Assembly: GCF_015159595.1 (NCBI RefSeq)
Contig: NZ_CP063304.1
Location: forward strand, 1,364,001-1,428,000
Direction of reading: 5' to 3'
Source of the DNA: Blautia liquoris
GTDB taxonomy: Bacteria; Bacillota; Clostridia; Lachnospirales; Lachnospiraceae
DNA length: 64,000 nucleotides
The position numbers and the translations under genes are program-made. Shown piece by piece: positions 54,401 to 62,112 of the stretch (positions are counted from its first letter, which is position 1; each line of letters starts with the position of its first letter). The notes beneath the pieces are model-generated. The model had not been told where the DNA came from and made no database searches. It was given only the letters and a program-made list of their open reading frames with translations.

Positions 54401-55146
54401 CTAAAGGAGATAGTGGCATAATAATACAAGCCACAGACCCCGGTAACCATTATGTAGGCCAGCTCTGGCAAACGGCATCTGGTGCACCGATAAAGCGCTG
54501 GGATGGCAGCAAATGGGTAATCTGGTATTTAGACGTATCGAATCTGAATGTGCAAAATTTGAGTGCGATCTCATCTACCCTTGGTTCCGTAATTAATCCA
54601 TATGATACAACCTATGAAGGCGAGCATATAAAAGGACAGGTCACGATTTCTAATGCACTTGTAAAAAATGAATACACGGTCGTTGATACGGGGCAGAAAG
54701 GATATTGGGAATTATCGCCACTACATTATACTATGCACCTGGATGATGGCAAAGGAAAAAAGGTTGCAGGAATAGAGTTGTCCGCGGGCGCATTCATGAT
54801 GTACACTAACAGATACAATAAATGGCTTAATCTGTCGGATGAAATGTTATACGACACCGGATGGGTTGAATTTCCGAAGCTGAAAGGAACCGATGGTAAG
54901 ATATATGCAAGACGGTATATGGGGCGTAGAATGTTGCGATTTAACTATTTTGTGCTCAATGGAACAGGTGATATAGCAAAACTTACAGGGGATTTTCTTC
55001 CACAGAATGATGGTATGTATACAATATCTCCGTGGACAGCCACCGGCAGCATCGAAAAAATACAACTTAATGCTACAGGTACGGTAGCTAAAGTAACCAA
55101 TGTTACGTCCGGGAATCCAATAACTGGATTCTTGGAATATTTTTAA
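51436..55146 (+). CDS. Tail tip/tail-lysin-like protein with collagen-like receptor-binding region
   Basis: The 1,236-residue protein has an N-terminal prophage-tail (Tal) domain of about 370 residues. An Ig-like domain follows at about 390-475. Then four repeats of about 50 residues (for example SYTHISYSNSSDGKTDFST, YVGMYVDFTQADSTDPTKY, W-S/T-K-I) alternate with Gly-X-Y collagen-like blocks. A second Ig-like domain precedes another Gly-X-Y block (about 54,230-54,415), and a beta-rich C-terminal head domain follows. Such fibres bind the host surface; the near-identical repeats favour recombination and size variation. Confidence 0.88.
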   Translation: MENVRMAVLSADETVCTFFDNQIPDAMHYSEACLHTYLQGAAYTLEIETGTAHEDTQYLVDGNKVSFVYKNHDYMCNIVGVERTEADITVTCWGLLLELTNETRDAYKSNGAMSLVQYINYIDAEHTLTLGTNEVSDKKVANEWEGSQTILARLYSIATLFSAEMEFVTELNDDYSLKQITLNVYRAHDDQYQGIGENRTDQVLRYGKTISAIRKTSDITELYTAIRIIGKDGANISGIERKEYDSEGRLEYYTNASDDIIWAPLARDRFPSNVNKSNDRYITMDWIYDSDDKNTLYGQGLGQLKRHCVPQVTYEIQGYYDASIGDTFTIQDEAYNPMLILEARVTEQEEYFVDVTKNKTTYSNVKELESEIDPGLLAAMQKLIADKKLYVCNITTDNGIAFKNGEGTTSLTAQVKDGGKDITDKYVIQWYKDSDALSASKSVTVNALDIVGKSVYRFIAYDADGKEIGRYEVTVTNVTDGKNGKDGKDGQDGQNGRDGTPGADGAPGKPGANGDTSYTHISYSNSSDGKTDFSTTNSDRKYVGMYVDFTQADSTDPTKYAWSLIKGADGTQGTPGKAGADGKTPYFHVAYANSADGKTGFSTTDSTDKLYIGQYTDFVQADSNDPAKYAWTKIKGEKGDKGDRGEQGVRGLQGDKGDQGIQGAKGADGKPSYTHIAYSNSNDGKVAFSVSDSNRAYVGMYVDNVSADSTDPTKYHWSKILGADGAQGTPGKAGADGKTPYLHIAYATNATGTTGFSTTDSNNKTYIGQYTDFTSADSTDPTKYSWTKIQGPTGPTGAKGDKGATGPQGPQGTQGPQGPKGNNGANGSNGQNALLGDLSLSPIILPANASGAVTSYSGANGTFKVINGTTTVSSGVAYSLISSSGVTASINSSTGTYTVSSMPNGTDYGTAMFQATYSGKTIQRTLAVIKAKQGPQGTQGATGSTGPQGPQGAKGATGNAGDKGATGPQGPTGAKGDKGPTGAKGDKGAKGDSGIIIQATDPGNHYVGQLWQTASGAPIKRWDGSKWVIWYLDVSNLNVQNLSAISSTLGSVINPYDTTYEGEHIKGQVTISNALVKNEYTVVDTGQKGYWELSPLHYTMHLDDGKGKKVAGIELSAGAFMMYTNRYNKWLNLSDEMLYDTGWVEFPKLKGTDGKIYARRYMGRRMLRFNYFVLNGTGDIAKLTGDFLPQNDGMYTISPWTATGSIEKIQLNATGTVAKVTNVTSGNPITGFLEYF

Positions 55147-55260
55147 GGGAGGGGGAGATGGAAAAGTATGTTAAAAATACAGGATATCATGTTTGAGTAT
55201 GATGACGATGGAGAACTTAAGGACTATCATTGATACGGTTCAGAGTAAACTTAAAGCATT

Positions 55261-55289
55261 AGTCCAGTCCTAACCGGCTGGGCTATTTT
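55261..55289 (+). terminator. Terminator after the tail-tip gene
   Basis: AGTCCAG and CTGGGCT pair with one U-G pair around a 10-base loop, followed by ATTTTA. A 21-codon frame at 55,168-55,233 precedes it and may be a degraded XkdX-like gene. Confidence 0.6.
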
Positions 55290-55316
55290 AATGCAAAAAG
55301 AAAGAGAGTGAGGTAT

Positions 55317-55793
55317 ATGAAGAAAATGAATGCTAGTAAAGTAGTAGATACTTATAACATTGCAGTAGGAGGGGTAATAACAGTGCTGACTGCAATCTTT
55401 GGGCCACATTGGTATGTGTTCGCAGCCTTCCTGATCCTGAATGTGTTCGACTACATAACAGGATGGTACAAGGCAAGACGGCTTAAAAAAGAGAGCAGCT
55501 CTGTAGGATTGGTAGGCATTGTAAAAAAGGTGTTCTACTGGCTAATTATTGCTATTGCTTTTATAATGTCCTACGTTTTCACAATGATGGGGAAAGATTT
55601 ACTACATGTGGATTTAAGTTTTTTAACCCTTATCGGATGGTTTACAGTAGCATGCCTGCTCATAAACGAGATTCGTAGTATATTTGAAAATCTTGTAGAG
55701 TGTGGAGTAAATGTGCCTAAGATATTAGTCAACGGTCTTGCAGTAACTGAAAAGATTATAAATAAGGAAGATAATGATTCAGAGGGCAAATAA
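55317..55793 (+). CDS. Phage holin
   Basis: This 158-residue protein has three to four hydrophobic segments (GGVITVLTAIFGPHWYVFAA, FYWLIIAIAFIMSYVF, LIGWFTVACLLINEI) and the DYITGWYKARR motif of the toxin secretion/phage lysis holin family. It permeabilises the membrane before endolysin action. GTG 55,308 is an alternative start. Confidence 0.88.
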   Translation: MKKMNASKVVDTYNIAVGGVITVLTAIFGPHWYVFAAFLILNVFDYITGWYKARRLKKESSSVGLVGIVKKVFYWLIIAIAFIMSYVFTMMGKDLLHVDLSFLTLIGWFTVACLLINEIRSIFENLVECGVNVPKILVNGLAVTEKIINKEDNDSEGK

Positions 55794-55837
55794 GCCCTCT
55801 ATACATATTTTAGATTAATAGGAGGAAGTCAGTAGTT

Positions 55838-56908
55838 ATGGGAAGAAATTTAACTGAATTACATCCACGCCTGCAAGAAAAGGTTGCGCAGCTACAGATA
55901 CTGTGTGCAAAGGAAAACCTATTGCTTGGCATCGGCGAATGCTTTCGGACAGCTGCGGAGCAAAATGAATTATATGCTCAAGGCAGAACTAAAGCGGGTG
56001 CAATCATTACCAACGCACCGGGATCGAGTTACAGCTCACAACATCAATGGGGGATCGCGTTCGATTTTTTCAAAAATGTGCGCGGTCATGAGTACGATGA
56101 CAATGCATTTTTTACCCGTGTTTCGCAATTGGGTAGGACAATTGGCCTGGCTTGGGGCGGAGACTGGCACAGCATCGTGGATAAACCGCATTTGTACCTC
56201 CCGGACTGGGGATCCAATACGGGTATCCTGAAAAGTACGTATGGAACCTTTGAGAGTTTCAAGAAAACCTGGGGGAAAGCATCAATTACTCCGATTAAAC
56301 CGGCTCAGCCAGTCGTGGACCCCCCCTGGAAAGCGACCGGAACTGCGACCTGTGGCGGAGATGGGGTCAGAGTGCGTATGATTCCGAATGGCAATGTGAT
56401 CTTACAGTTAAACAAGGGTCAGCGATTTGAGGTCAATGGAGAAATATCTGGAAAATGGGTAAAAATTAAGGTGCAGAACACGATCGGATGGATGCACAGC
56501 AATTACGTAAAATATGACAAACCGGTACCGGCGGCAGAACCTGCAGCACAGACAGTGCCTAAACCTAATAAGATTATCCTTAAAGAGGACGGCAAGTGGG
56601 GTGCAGATACGACCAGACGAGCACAGCAGATCTTTGGTTTGCCACAGGACGGTGTGATCAGTAACCAATTAAACTTCTATAAACCCATATGTCCCGGTAT
56701 TGTATCCGCGCAGTGGAGTGATGTAAAAAAGGGCGGATCACAGTTGATTCGTAAGATGCAGGCATGGATGGGGATTCCTCAAGATGGATACATTGGTCCG
56801 CAATTTATCAAGGCTTTACAAAGAAAAATGGGAAAGAGCCAGGACGGGATACTATCCAATCCGAGCCAATGTATTACTGCTCTACAAAAATATCTTAACC
56901 AACATTAA
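55838..56908 (+). CDS. Endolysin (M15 peptidase with SH3 and peptidoglycan-binding-like C-terminus)
   Basis: The 356-residue lysin has an N-terminal VanY/M15 peptidase with zinc motif SSQHQWGIAFDF at about residues 66-77 and a later HLYLPDW. A central bacterial SH3 domain spans about 165-230 (VRVRMIPNGNVILQLNKGQR), and C-terminal repeats containing GIPQDGYIGPQF resemble peptidoglycan-binding modules. It would cut peptide cross-links at the end of the lytic cycle. The start follows GGAGGAAG. Confidence 0.9.
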   Translation: MGRNLTELHPRLQEKVAQLQILCAKENLLLGIGECFRTAAEQNELYAQGRTKAGAIITNAPGSSYSSQHQWGIAFDFFKNVRGHEYDDNAFFTRVSQLGRTIGLAWGGDWHSIVDKPHLYLPDWGSNTGILKSTYGTFESFKKTWGKASITPIKPAQPVVDPPWKATGTATCGGDGVRVRMIPNGNVILQLNKGQRFEVNGEISGKWVKIKVQNTIGWMHSNYVKYDKPVPAAEPAAQTVPKPNKIILKEDGKWGADTTRRAQQIFGLPQDGVISNQLNFYKPICPGIVSAQWSDVKKGGSQLIRKMQAWMGIPQDGYIGPQFIKALQRKMGKSQDGILSNPSQCITALQKYLNQH

Positions 56909-56945
56909 AAATAAAGCCCCTGGCTATTAAGCTTGGGGCTTTATA
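56908..56945. terminator. Terminator after the endolysin
   Basis: AAAGCCCC and GGGGCTTT pair around a 14-base loop, with A/T runs on both sides, so it can serve both the late genes and the opposite-strand gene. Confidence 0.85.
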
Positions 56946-56964
56946 AAAATTACAGCAAACAATA

Positions 56965-57504
56965 TTATATACCAAGTATTTGCTTTTTCTTCTTTTGAAA
57001 TTCATCAGGGGTGATTATTCCTTCATCCATAAGTTCTTTTAGTTTCTTCAGATCATTTAAATCAGAAGAATTTTGAATTTCTTTTTTATTTGGATTAGCA
57101 ATTCTGTGTTCAACATATGCTTTTAGTTCCTGCATGAGAATATCATTATTTTCATTAGCAAATGTTATCGTGTTTTCATCTGACATTGCGCCGGTAAGGC
57201 CTCTTTTACTTTCGCCACTACCAATAAGTATAAATTGAAGATATCCAACAAAGAAACCTGACTTTTTATATTGGACACCGCTAAGTTTATCAATGCTGAT
57301 AGTTTTTGATCCCGAAAATCCTCTTCTTGAAAAGTTTGCAAATCCTTTGCTGGAAATTTTAATGGACTCTTTTGTCACTTCTATAATGAAATGCCCTTTG
57401 GAATGAAGATTAAGAATCACTTTATTTCCATTATCTAATATTTGCTTGTTTTTCTCTTCTCTTTTAAATAGATCTTTTTCAGATATTATTTTACTTTTTT
57501 TCAT
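56965..57504 (-). CDS. DUF4429/SHOCT domain protein, opposite-strand cargo
   Basis: This 179-residue protein has a PH-like DUF4429-type domain (KGHFIIEVTKESIKISSKGF, KTISIDKLSGVQYKKSG) and a C-terminal SHOCT motif (LKKLKELMDEGIITPDEF). SHOCT domains mediate oligomerisation. It lies between endolysin and right attachment site on the minus strand, a classic place for genes expressed from the lysogen. The start follows AAAGGAGG. Function unknown. Confidence 0.75.
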   Translation of the reverse strand: MKKSKIISEKDLFKREEKNKQILDNGNKVILNLHSKGHFIIEVTKESIKISSKGFANFSRRGFSGSKTISIDKLSGVQYKKSGFFVGYLQFILIGSGESKRGLTGAMSDENTITFANENNDILMQELKAYVEHRIANPNKKEIQNSSDLNDLKKLKELMDEGIITPDEFQKKKKQILGI

Positions 57505-57607
57505 ATGTAAATCCTCCTTTAATTAAGGTAATCATATTCCATTATTAATATAAAAGCAATTGCCAAAATTTGAAATTCTAATGTTATTGATTATTAAACT
57601 GGTTCTA

Positions 57608-57754
57608 TCAATTAGATTTATACTTTATTAGAACATAATACCATATGTATTTGACATCAGGTCCACCATATTGGCTCATTATAATCTGTGCCATTTTTGC
57701 GTTTGGTGTTGTTATATTTACAGGATACTGTAATCTTTTTTCATAATTCCACAT
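57608..57754 (-). CDS. cotJC: cotJC, 5' segment (gene interrupted by prophage)
   Basis: The frame starts at ATG 57,754, behind AAAGGAGG at the end of cotJB, and encodes MWNYEKRLQYPVNITTPNAK, the conserved CotJC N-terminus, up to QYGGPD. It then runs 15 codons into phage DNA and stops at 57,608. In the lysogen the product would be a 48-residue fragment. Phage removal would join it in frame to the 3' segment near 21,979. Confidence 0.93.
   Translation of the reverse strand: MWNYEKRLQYPVNITTPNAKMAQIIMSQYGGPDVKYIWYYVLIKYKSN
57657..57673. repeat. Right attachment core (attR side)
   Basis: TCAGGTCCACCATATTG matches the left core except for A instead of G at the 12th base. The difference gives TAT or TAC, both Tyr, so either crossover position restores the same protein. 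Confidence 0.88.
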
Positions 57755-57755
57755 A

Positions 57756-58037
57756 CTAACGGCGTCCTCCTTTCCTTACTTCCCAGGGCCATGGCTGTGT
57801 AACCCAGTCCCAGTTTCCAGAGGCTCTGTCATCAGCTGCCTCGATGGTAAGAGGTCCACACATTGTAGTATATCTGTCAACAGCTTTTTTGCGAAGCACT
57901 GATTTTTCATGAAAATAGTCCAGTGCATCCTGATCGTCGGGATGAGTATCCAGATAGAGACTGACATCAACAATAGCAAAGCTGAGTTCATTAATCGTGC
58001 AGAGTAATTGCTGTTGATTCATGCGATTGTCATTCAT
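57756..58037 (-). CDS. cotJB: Spore coat peptide assembly protein CotJB
   Basis: This 93-residue protein matches CotJB: QQQLLCTINELSFAIVDVSL, YLDTHPDDQDALDYFH and the C-terminal WVTQPWPWE. It works with CotJA and CotJC in the coat. It overlaps cotJA by 4 bp and precedes the cotJC start by 1 bp, so the operon is tightly coupled. Confidence 0.94.
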   Translation of the reverse strand: MNDNRMNQQQLLCTINELSFAIVDVSLYLDTHPDDQDALDYFHEKSVLRKKAVDRYTTMCGPLTIEAADDRASGNWDWVTQPWPWEVRKGGRR

Positions 58038-58324
58038 TTACAGCCGCCTCCTCCCTTTCCACAGAACGGTTTACAAAGATCTGGGAAGATCGTTCCGTTT
58101 TGAAGACCAGCTGCCGGATCGAAGGTTTTTCCAAAACGAGTCATCGGGACATATCCCATAGCGACAGGAAGTCCAAGGTCATCCAGCTGTTCATACATAG
58201 ATTTTACATCAGTGTCACAGGGAGGAACAGTTGGTCTGGGCGGCTTTGGCGTATAGTGATTAGGCCGTGGATAGTTTCCAGGCCTTTTGCCATATCCAGG
58301 GCGATTTGTGCGATAGTTATCCAT
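58034..58324 (-). CDS. cotJA: Spore coat associated protein CotJA
   Basis: This 96-residue Pro/Gly-rich protein has the CotJA motif PVAMGYVPMTRF followed by FDPAAGLQNGTIFPDLCKPF and a Cys/Gly tail. ATG 58,324 is chosen because AAAGGAATTG precedes it; a frame beginning 10 codons earlier lacks a site. It is the first gene of cotJABC. Confidence 0.92.
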   Translation of the reverse strand: MDNYRTNRPGYGKRPGNYPRPNHYTPKPPRPTVPPCDTDVKSMYEQLDDLGLPVAMGYVPMTRFGKTFDPAAGLQNGTIFPDLCKPFCGKGGGGCK

Positions 58325-58357
58325 TACAATTCCTTTCTTTGAAGTTTCCTTCAATAT

Positions 58358-58385
58358 TACAATATGAAGGAATAATTAAAGTGTC
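58358..58385 (-). promoter_or_regulatory. Possible sporulation-sigma promoter of cotJABC
   Basis: On the minus strand GACAC (58,385-58,381) and CATATTGTA (58,366-58,358) are 14 bp apart. CATAnnnTA resembles the -10 of the mother-cell factors SigE/SigK, and cotJ is SigE-controlled in Bacillus subtilis. The match is suggestive, not decisive. Confidence 0.45.
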
Positions 58386-58418
58386 ATAGATAGTTTTGAA
58401 GAAAATGGAAGTTTATAC

Positions 58419-58446
58419 TTGAAAAACTATCCGGGTGACTTATAAT
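58419..58446 (+). promoter_or_regulatory. Sigma-A promoter upstream of the glycerophosphodiesterase gene
   Basis: TTGAAA (58,419) and TATAAT (58,441) are 16 bp apart. A 9-bp stem CACTGCTGC/GCAGCAGTG (58,469-58,501) lies in the leader before the gene. Together with the cotJ promoter this explains the 300-bp gap between 58,325 and 58,625. Confidence 0.7.
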
Positions 58447-58625
58447 GATAGGTATAGTTTTTGATAGGCACTGCTGCTGCAATACAATATATGCAGCAGT
58501 GTACAGAGGCCACAACTGGACAAATTGAAACAGAAATTGGAGGAATGTATTTTGCGGAAATTTTTAAAAGAGTACCTCGGAAATATCGCACCCGTGTTCT
58601 TTAAACAGAGTTCTTTCACTATAGA

Positions 58626-60470
58626 ATGCATATGAAATCTTTCATTAAAGATTTAAATCGAATTTTAAAGTTAAACTGGAAAAGCCTTCTGGTTTTCGAA
58701 CTGGTCTATCGGATTTTTGCGACAATGGTACTGGCAAAATATGTGAATTTTGTTATGAAACTGTCGCTTAAAAGGCTCGGTCACAGTTATCTCACGGCAG
58801 AAACATTCGTTCAGTTTATTTGTTATCCGCTCACTATATTTTTTGTTGTGATCGGAATACTGGTTATGACATTTGCAATGCTTTATGAAATTCATGTATT
58901 GTTCGTCTGCTATGAAGACTCATTAGATGGTCAAAAAACGTCAGTTCCAGTGATGATTGTAAGAGGGGCGGTAAAGGCGATACAATTTGTGAAAAAGTAT
59001 CCGTTTCGATGGTTCCTCTATATGATTTTAGGTGGTCCCTTTTTGGGGATCCATTTTCTGATATCGGAGATAGTTCAGACGAGAATTCTGCAGTTTATCA
59101 TTACCTTGATTGGAAACGTTGTACAGGATTACCCCCTGCTGATTATGATTATAGCTGTTGTCTATTGTGTCTCTTTACTATTTTCCCTGAGTTTGCCGGA
59201 ACGGATTCGGATGGAAAAGTCTCCGGAGCAGATACGTAGAAAATATTTTGGAAGAGATAGGACAAGGTGGATTAAGAAAGTTTTAATTATATTATTTCTT
59301 CAGTTTGCTTCGGCTCTTTTTATTGTCATTTTATATGTGACAGCCATGATGCTCATGGTCGGGATTGTAAGAGTGACGAGAGTTTCGAATACGATGGTAA
59401 GTGCCGTCCTCTTCTACGGGAGAGTGGTAAAATACATTACTTCAATTGTTGCCGGCGGGCTTGGATTTACAACTACTCTTCTTGGACTTTATATTCTGCA
59501 TGTGGGATATGAATGTGGAGATTTAGCAAATAAGAAAGGTGTTTTGGAAAGGGAGGATTCTCCCATAGATGGAAGACAGTATGATATTGCTAAAGTGCAA
59601 GGTTCCAGGATTGTGACTTGTGTTGTAACTTTTTTTCTTCTGGTTTCACAGATCGGATACTTGACGGTGGAAATTCGAAGAGATCTTCCGAATCTTGCCG
59701 AACCACAGGCTGATGTAGCAGTCACGGCTCACAGAGGAGGTGCGAAGATGGCACCGGAAAACACGCTCAGTTCGATGAAATACGCGGTGGATGCCCTGGC
59801 GGATGTGGCTGAAATAGATGTTCAGGAGACAAAAGACGGAAAGATTGTTTTACTCCATGACACTAACTTGAAGAGAACTACTGGTTTTAATGCGAATATC
59901 TGGGATGTGACATATGAGCAGGTGAGCCAGCTGGATGCCGGCATCAAATTCAACAAGAAGTATGTGGGAGAGCGGATTCCGACGTTGGAGGAGGTCATTC
60001 GTTACTGCAAGGGGAAAATTAAGCTTAACATCGAAGTGAAATACAATGGGCACAATAAAGGAATTGTGAAAAAAGTTGTCGACGTGATTGAAAACAATCA
60101 CTTTGAGAATGACTGTGTGGTCACCTCAATGAATTATAAGTTTCTACAGCAGGTAAAACAGGAAAATCCGGATATCAAGACCGGTTATACTCTCAAGATG
60201 ACCTATGGTGATCTTGCGGATCTGTCAGATGCGGATTTTTTCAGTGTAAAACATACGTATGTCAATGAACGGTTTGTAGAACAGGTTCATAAGCTTGGAA
60301 AAGAAGTACATGCATGGACGCTGAATTACCAGGGAGATATGCAGCGCATGGTGAGCGTACATGTGAATAATATTATCACAGATGAGCCTGAGCTCGTGCG
60401 CAGAGTCATCTTAGGGGAGACGGACCGCAATCCTTCCTTTTTAACGCTTCTAAAATATGCATTACATTAA
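58626..60470 (+). CDS. Membrane-anchored glycerophosphodiester phosphodiesterase
   Basis: The 614-residue protein has an N-terminal membrane domain with about seven hydrophobic segments (residues 20-340) and a C-terminal GDPD domain. Catalytic motifs are AHRGGAKMAPENT (about 370), EIDVQETKDGKIVLLHD and LNIEVKYN. It hydrolyses glycerophosphodiesters, perhaps lipid head groups or teichoic-acid-related material, outside the membrane. No strong binding site precedes ATG 58,626; a second ATG follows at 58,632. Confidence 0.88.
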   Translation: MHMKSFIKDLNRILKLNWKSLLVFELVYRIFATMVLAKYVNFVMKLSLKRLGHSYLTAETFVQFICYPLTIFFVVIGILVMTFAMLYEIHVLFVCYEDSLDGQKTSVPVMIVRGAVKAIQFVKKYPFRWFLYMILGGPFLGIHFLISEIVQTRILQFIITLIGNVVQDYPLLIMIIAVVYCVSLLFSLSLPERIRMEKSPEQIRRKYFGRDRTRWIKKVLIILFLQFASALFIVILYVTAMMLMVGIVRVTRVSNTMVSAVLFYGRVVKYITSIVAGGLGFTTTLLGLYILHVGYECGDLANKKGVLEREDSPIDGRQYDIAKVQGSRIVTCVVTFFLLVSQIGYLTVEIRRDLPNLAEPQADVAVTAHRGGAKMAPENTLSSMKYAVDALADVAEIDVQETKDGKIVLLHDTNLKRTTGFNANIWDVTYEQVSQLDAGIKFNKKYVGERIPTLEEVIRYCKGKIKLNIEVKYNGHNKGIVKKVVDVIENNHFENDCVVTSMNYKFLQQVKQENPDIKTGYTLKMTYGDLADLSDADFFSVKHTYVNERFVEQVHKLGKEVHAWTLNYQGDMQRMVSVHVNNIITDEPELVRRVILGETDRNPSFLTLLKYALH

Positions 60471-60490
60471 AGACAGGAGGTATACGATAT

Positions 60491-61729
60491 ATGGCAGACA
60501 GGCAGAAAATGACGGCCGGACGTAGAAAGAATTCTGCCGTCATCAAAACGAATAAGCATTCGACAGGTGCAAAGATAGTAAAACGAAAAAAACGAACAGA
60601 AAGAAAGGCCGTATATTTTGATTATAATCTTTTAGCTTCAGTCATACTCTTGATTTGTTTTGGCCTGATTATGCTTTATAGTGCTAGCTACTATGACGCT
60701 TTTCGTCATCATAAAGGGAATTATATGTTTTTCTTTCGGAAACAGGCATTGATCAGCCTGGCATCGATTATTATGGCGGTTATGATTTCGATATTGTTGG
60801 ATTACCATTTACTTGCAAAGCTTTCCGGCGTAATCTATGTGTTTTCGCTGATTCTTATGGCTATGGTGCGTTTCTCGCCTTTAGGGGTAGAGTCTCACGG
60901 ATCCAAAAGATGGCTGAATCTGGGAATTCAGTTTCAGCCGTCAGAGCTTGCCAAGATTGCAGTGATTGTATTTATTCCAACAGTAATTATTAAGATGGGA
61001 AAACAGATGAAATCATTGAAAGCAGTCGTTATTTTGCTGATTATAGGAGGGATTCAGGCCTTTGGGGCGAAGTTTCTGACAGATAATTTAAGTACGGCGT
61101 TGATTATTATGGCAATTGCCTGTGTGTTGGTCTATTTGGGACATCCGAAAAACGCTCCTTTTGTCATCGCACTTGTATCAGCTGCTATTCTGATCGGAGT
61201 CGGTGTGATAATTCTGAAGACAAATGTACATGCGATTTCTGGATTCCGTGCCCAACGTGTCGTCACATGGCTGGATCCGGAGGAAAGCCTGGCGGATGGT
61301 GGCTTTCAGGTAATTCAAGGTTTATATGCCATAGGATCAGGCGGCTTTTTTGGTAAAGGACTGGGGAACAGTGAGCAGAAGCTGAGTACGATACCGGAAG
61401 CTCAAAATGATATGATTTTTTCTATCATATGTGAAGAACTGGGGGTTTTCGGTGCACTTCTCGTGCTTTTGATGTTTGGCTATCTGCTCTATCGTCTGTT
61501 CTTTATTGCCCAGAATGCACCGGATCTTTATGGAACTCTGATTGTAAGCGGGATCTTTGTTCATATGGCACTCCAGGTGATTTTAAATATCTGTGTCGTG
61601 TTAAATATTATTCCGACGACCGGCATTACTCTTCCTTTTATTAGTTACGGGGGAACTTCCGTTGTTTTTTTGATGGCTGAGATTGGGATTGCATTGTCTG
61701 TATCGAGAAAGATTAAGTTTGAAAAATAA
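60491..61729 (+). CDS. FtsW/RodA/SpoVE family peptidoglycan polymerase
   Basis: This 412-residue SEDS-family membrane protein has about ten membrane segments and a basic N-terminus. Family motifs are KRWLNLGIQFQPSELAKIA, LSTALIIMAIACV, EAQNDMIFSIICEELGVFGA and LPFISYGGTSV. It polymerises glycan strands together with a class B penicillin-binding protein. No partner gene is in view, so a division, elongation or sporulation role cannot be chosen. It is probably cotranscribed with the upstream phosphodiesterase gene (20-bp gap). Confidence 0.93.
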   Translation: MADRQKMTAGRRKNSAVIKTNKHSTGAKIVKRKKRTERKAVYFDYNLLASVILLICFGLIMLYSASYYDAFRHHKGNYMFFFRKQALISLASIIMAVMISILLDYHLLAKLSGVIYVFSLILMAMVRFSPLGVESHGSKRWLNLGIQFQPSELAKIAVIVFIPTVIIKMGKQMKSLKAVVILLIIGGIQAFGAKFLTDNLSTALIIMAIACVLVYLGHPKNAPFVIALVSAAILIGVGVIILKTNVHAISGFRAQRVVTWLDPEESLADGGFQVIQGLYAIGSGGFFGKGLGNSEQKLSTIPEAQNDMIFSIICEELGVFGALLVLLMFGYLLYRLFFIAQNAPDLYGTLIVSGIFVHMALQVILNICVVLNIIPTTGITLPFISYGGTSVVFLMAEIGIALSVSRKIKFEK

Positions 61730-61817
61730 AATTTTGATTTTCGATTCGAAAGATGTTGACAAAATCTAAATCAGCATTTACACTGGCATTGTATAGAAAT
61801 TGATTTAAGGAGTAAAA

Positions 61818-62054
61818 ATGATGTTAGAGAAGATGAAGACCATCCTGGCAGAACAGCTGAACTGTGATGAGGATATGATTACGGAAGATACTTCTTTCAA
61901 AGATGATTTAGGGGCCGATTCACTCGATCTGTTTGAATTGATCATGGCACTGGAAGAGGAATACGAGATAGAGATACCGGCAGATGATCTGACAGATCTC
62001 GATACAGTGGGGTCTGTGATTGAGTACTTAAAGTCAAAAGGTATTGATGCGTAA
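61818..62054 (+). CDS. acpP: Acyl carrier protein
   Basis: This 78-residue acidic protein has the phosphopantetheine site in GADSLDLFELIMALEEEYEI (Ser at about residue 37). It carries acyl chains in fatty-acid synthesis. A TTGACA box at 61,755 suggests its own promoter. The gene is not next to other fab genes, so it may be a second ACP. Confidence 0.93.
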   Translation: MMLEKMKTILAEQLNCDEDMITEDTSFKDDLGADSLDLFELIMALEEEYEIEIPADDLTDLDTVGSVIEYLKSKGIDA

Positions 62055-62061
62055 AGTTTAG

Positions 62062-62098
62062 CAGACGACCGGCCGAATAGGCTGGTTGTCCCTTTTTA
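62062..62098 (+). terminator. Terminator after the acyl carrier protein
   Basis: GACGACCGGCC and GGCTGGTTGTC pair around GAATA and are followed by CCTTTTTAA. Confidence 0.88.
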
Positions 62099-62112
62099 AG
62101 TGAGGAATTTTT

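Larger units (their letters stand above)
21979..57673. mobile_element. Siphophage-type prophage integrated in cotJC
   Basis: About 35.7 kb of phage modules lie between duplicated 17-bp cores. From left to right these are serine recombinase, lysogeny control, recombination and replication, late regulator, packaging, head, tail, tip, lysis, and a cargo gene. All structural modules look intact, including terminase, portal, capsid, tape measure, holin and endolysin. The tail genes (Dit, tape measure of about 970 codons, no sheath) indicate a long flexible tail. Insertion splits cotJC but leaves a rebuildable frame. An excisionase (recombination directionality factor) was not recognised. Confidence 0.95.

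Noticed and set aside
52860-54420. CRISPR-like regular repeats
   Set aside because: The periodicity is codon-level Gly-X-Y coding plus protein repeats of about 50 residues, not short palindromic repeats with unique spacers.
55168-55233. 21-codon ORF after the tail fibre
   Set aside because: Too short to assign; it may be a remnant of an XkdX-like gene, mentioned only with the terminator.
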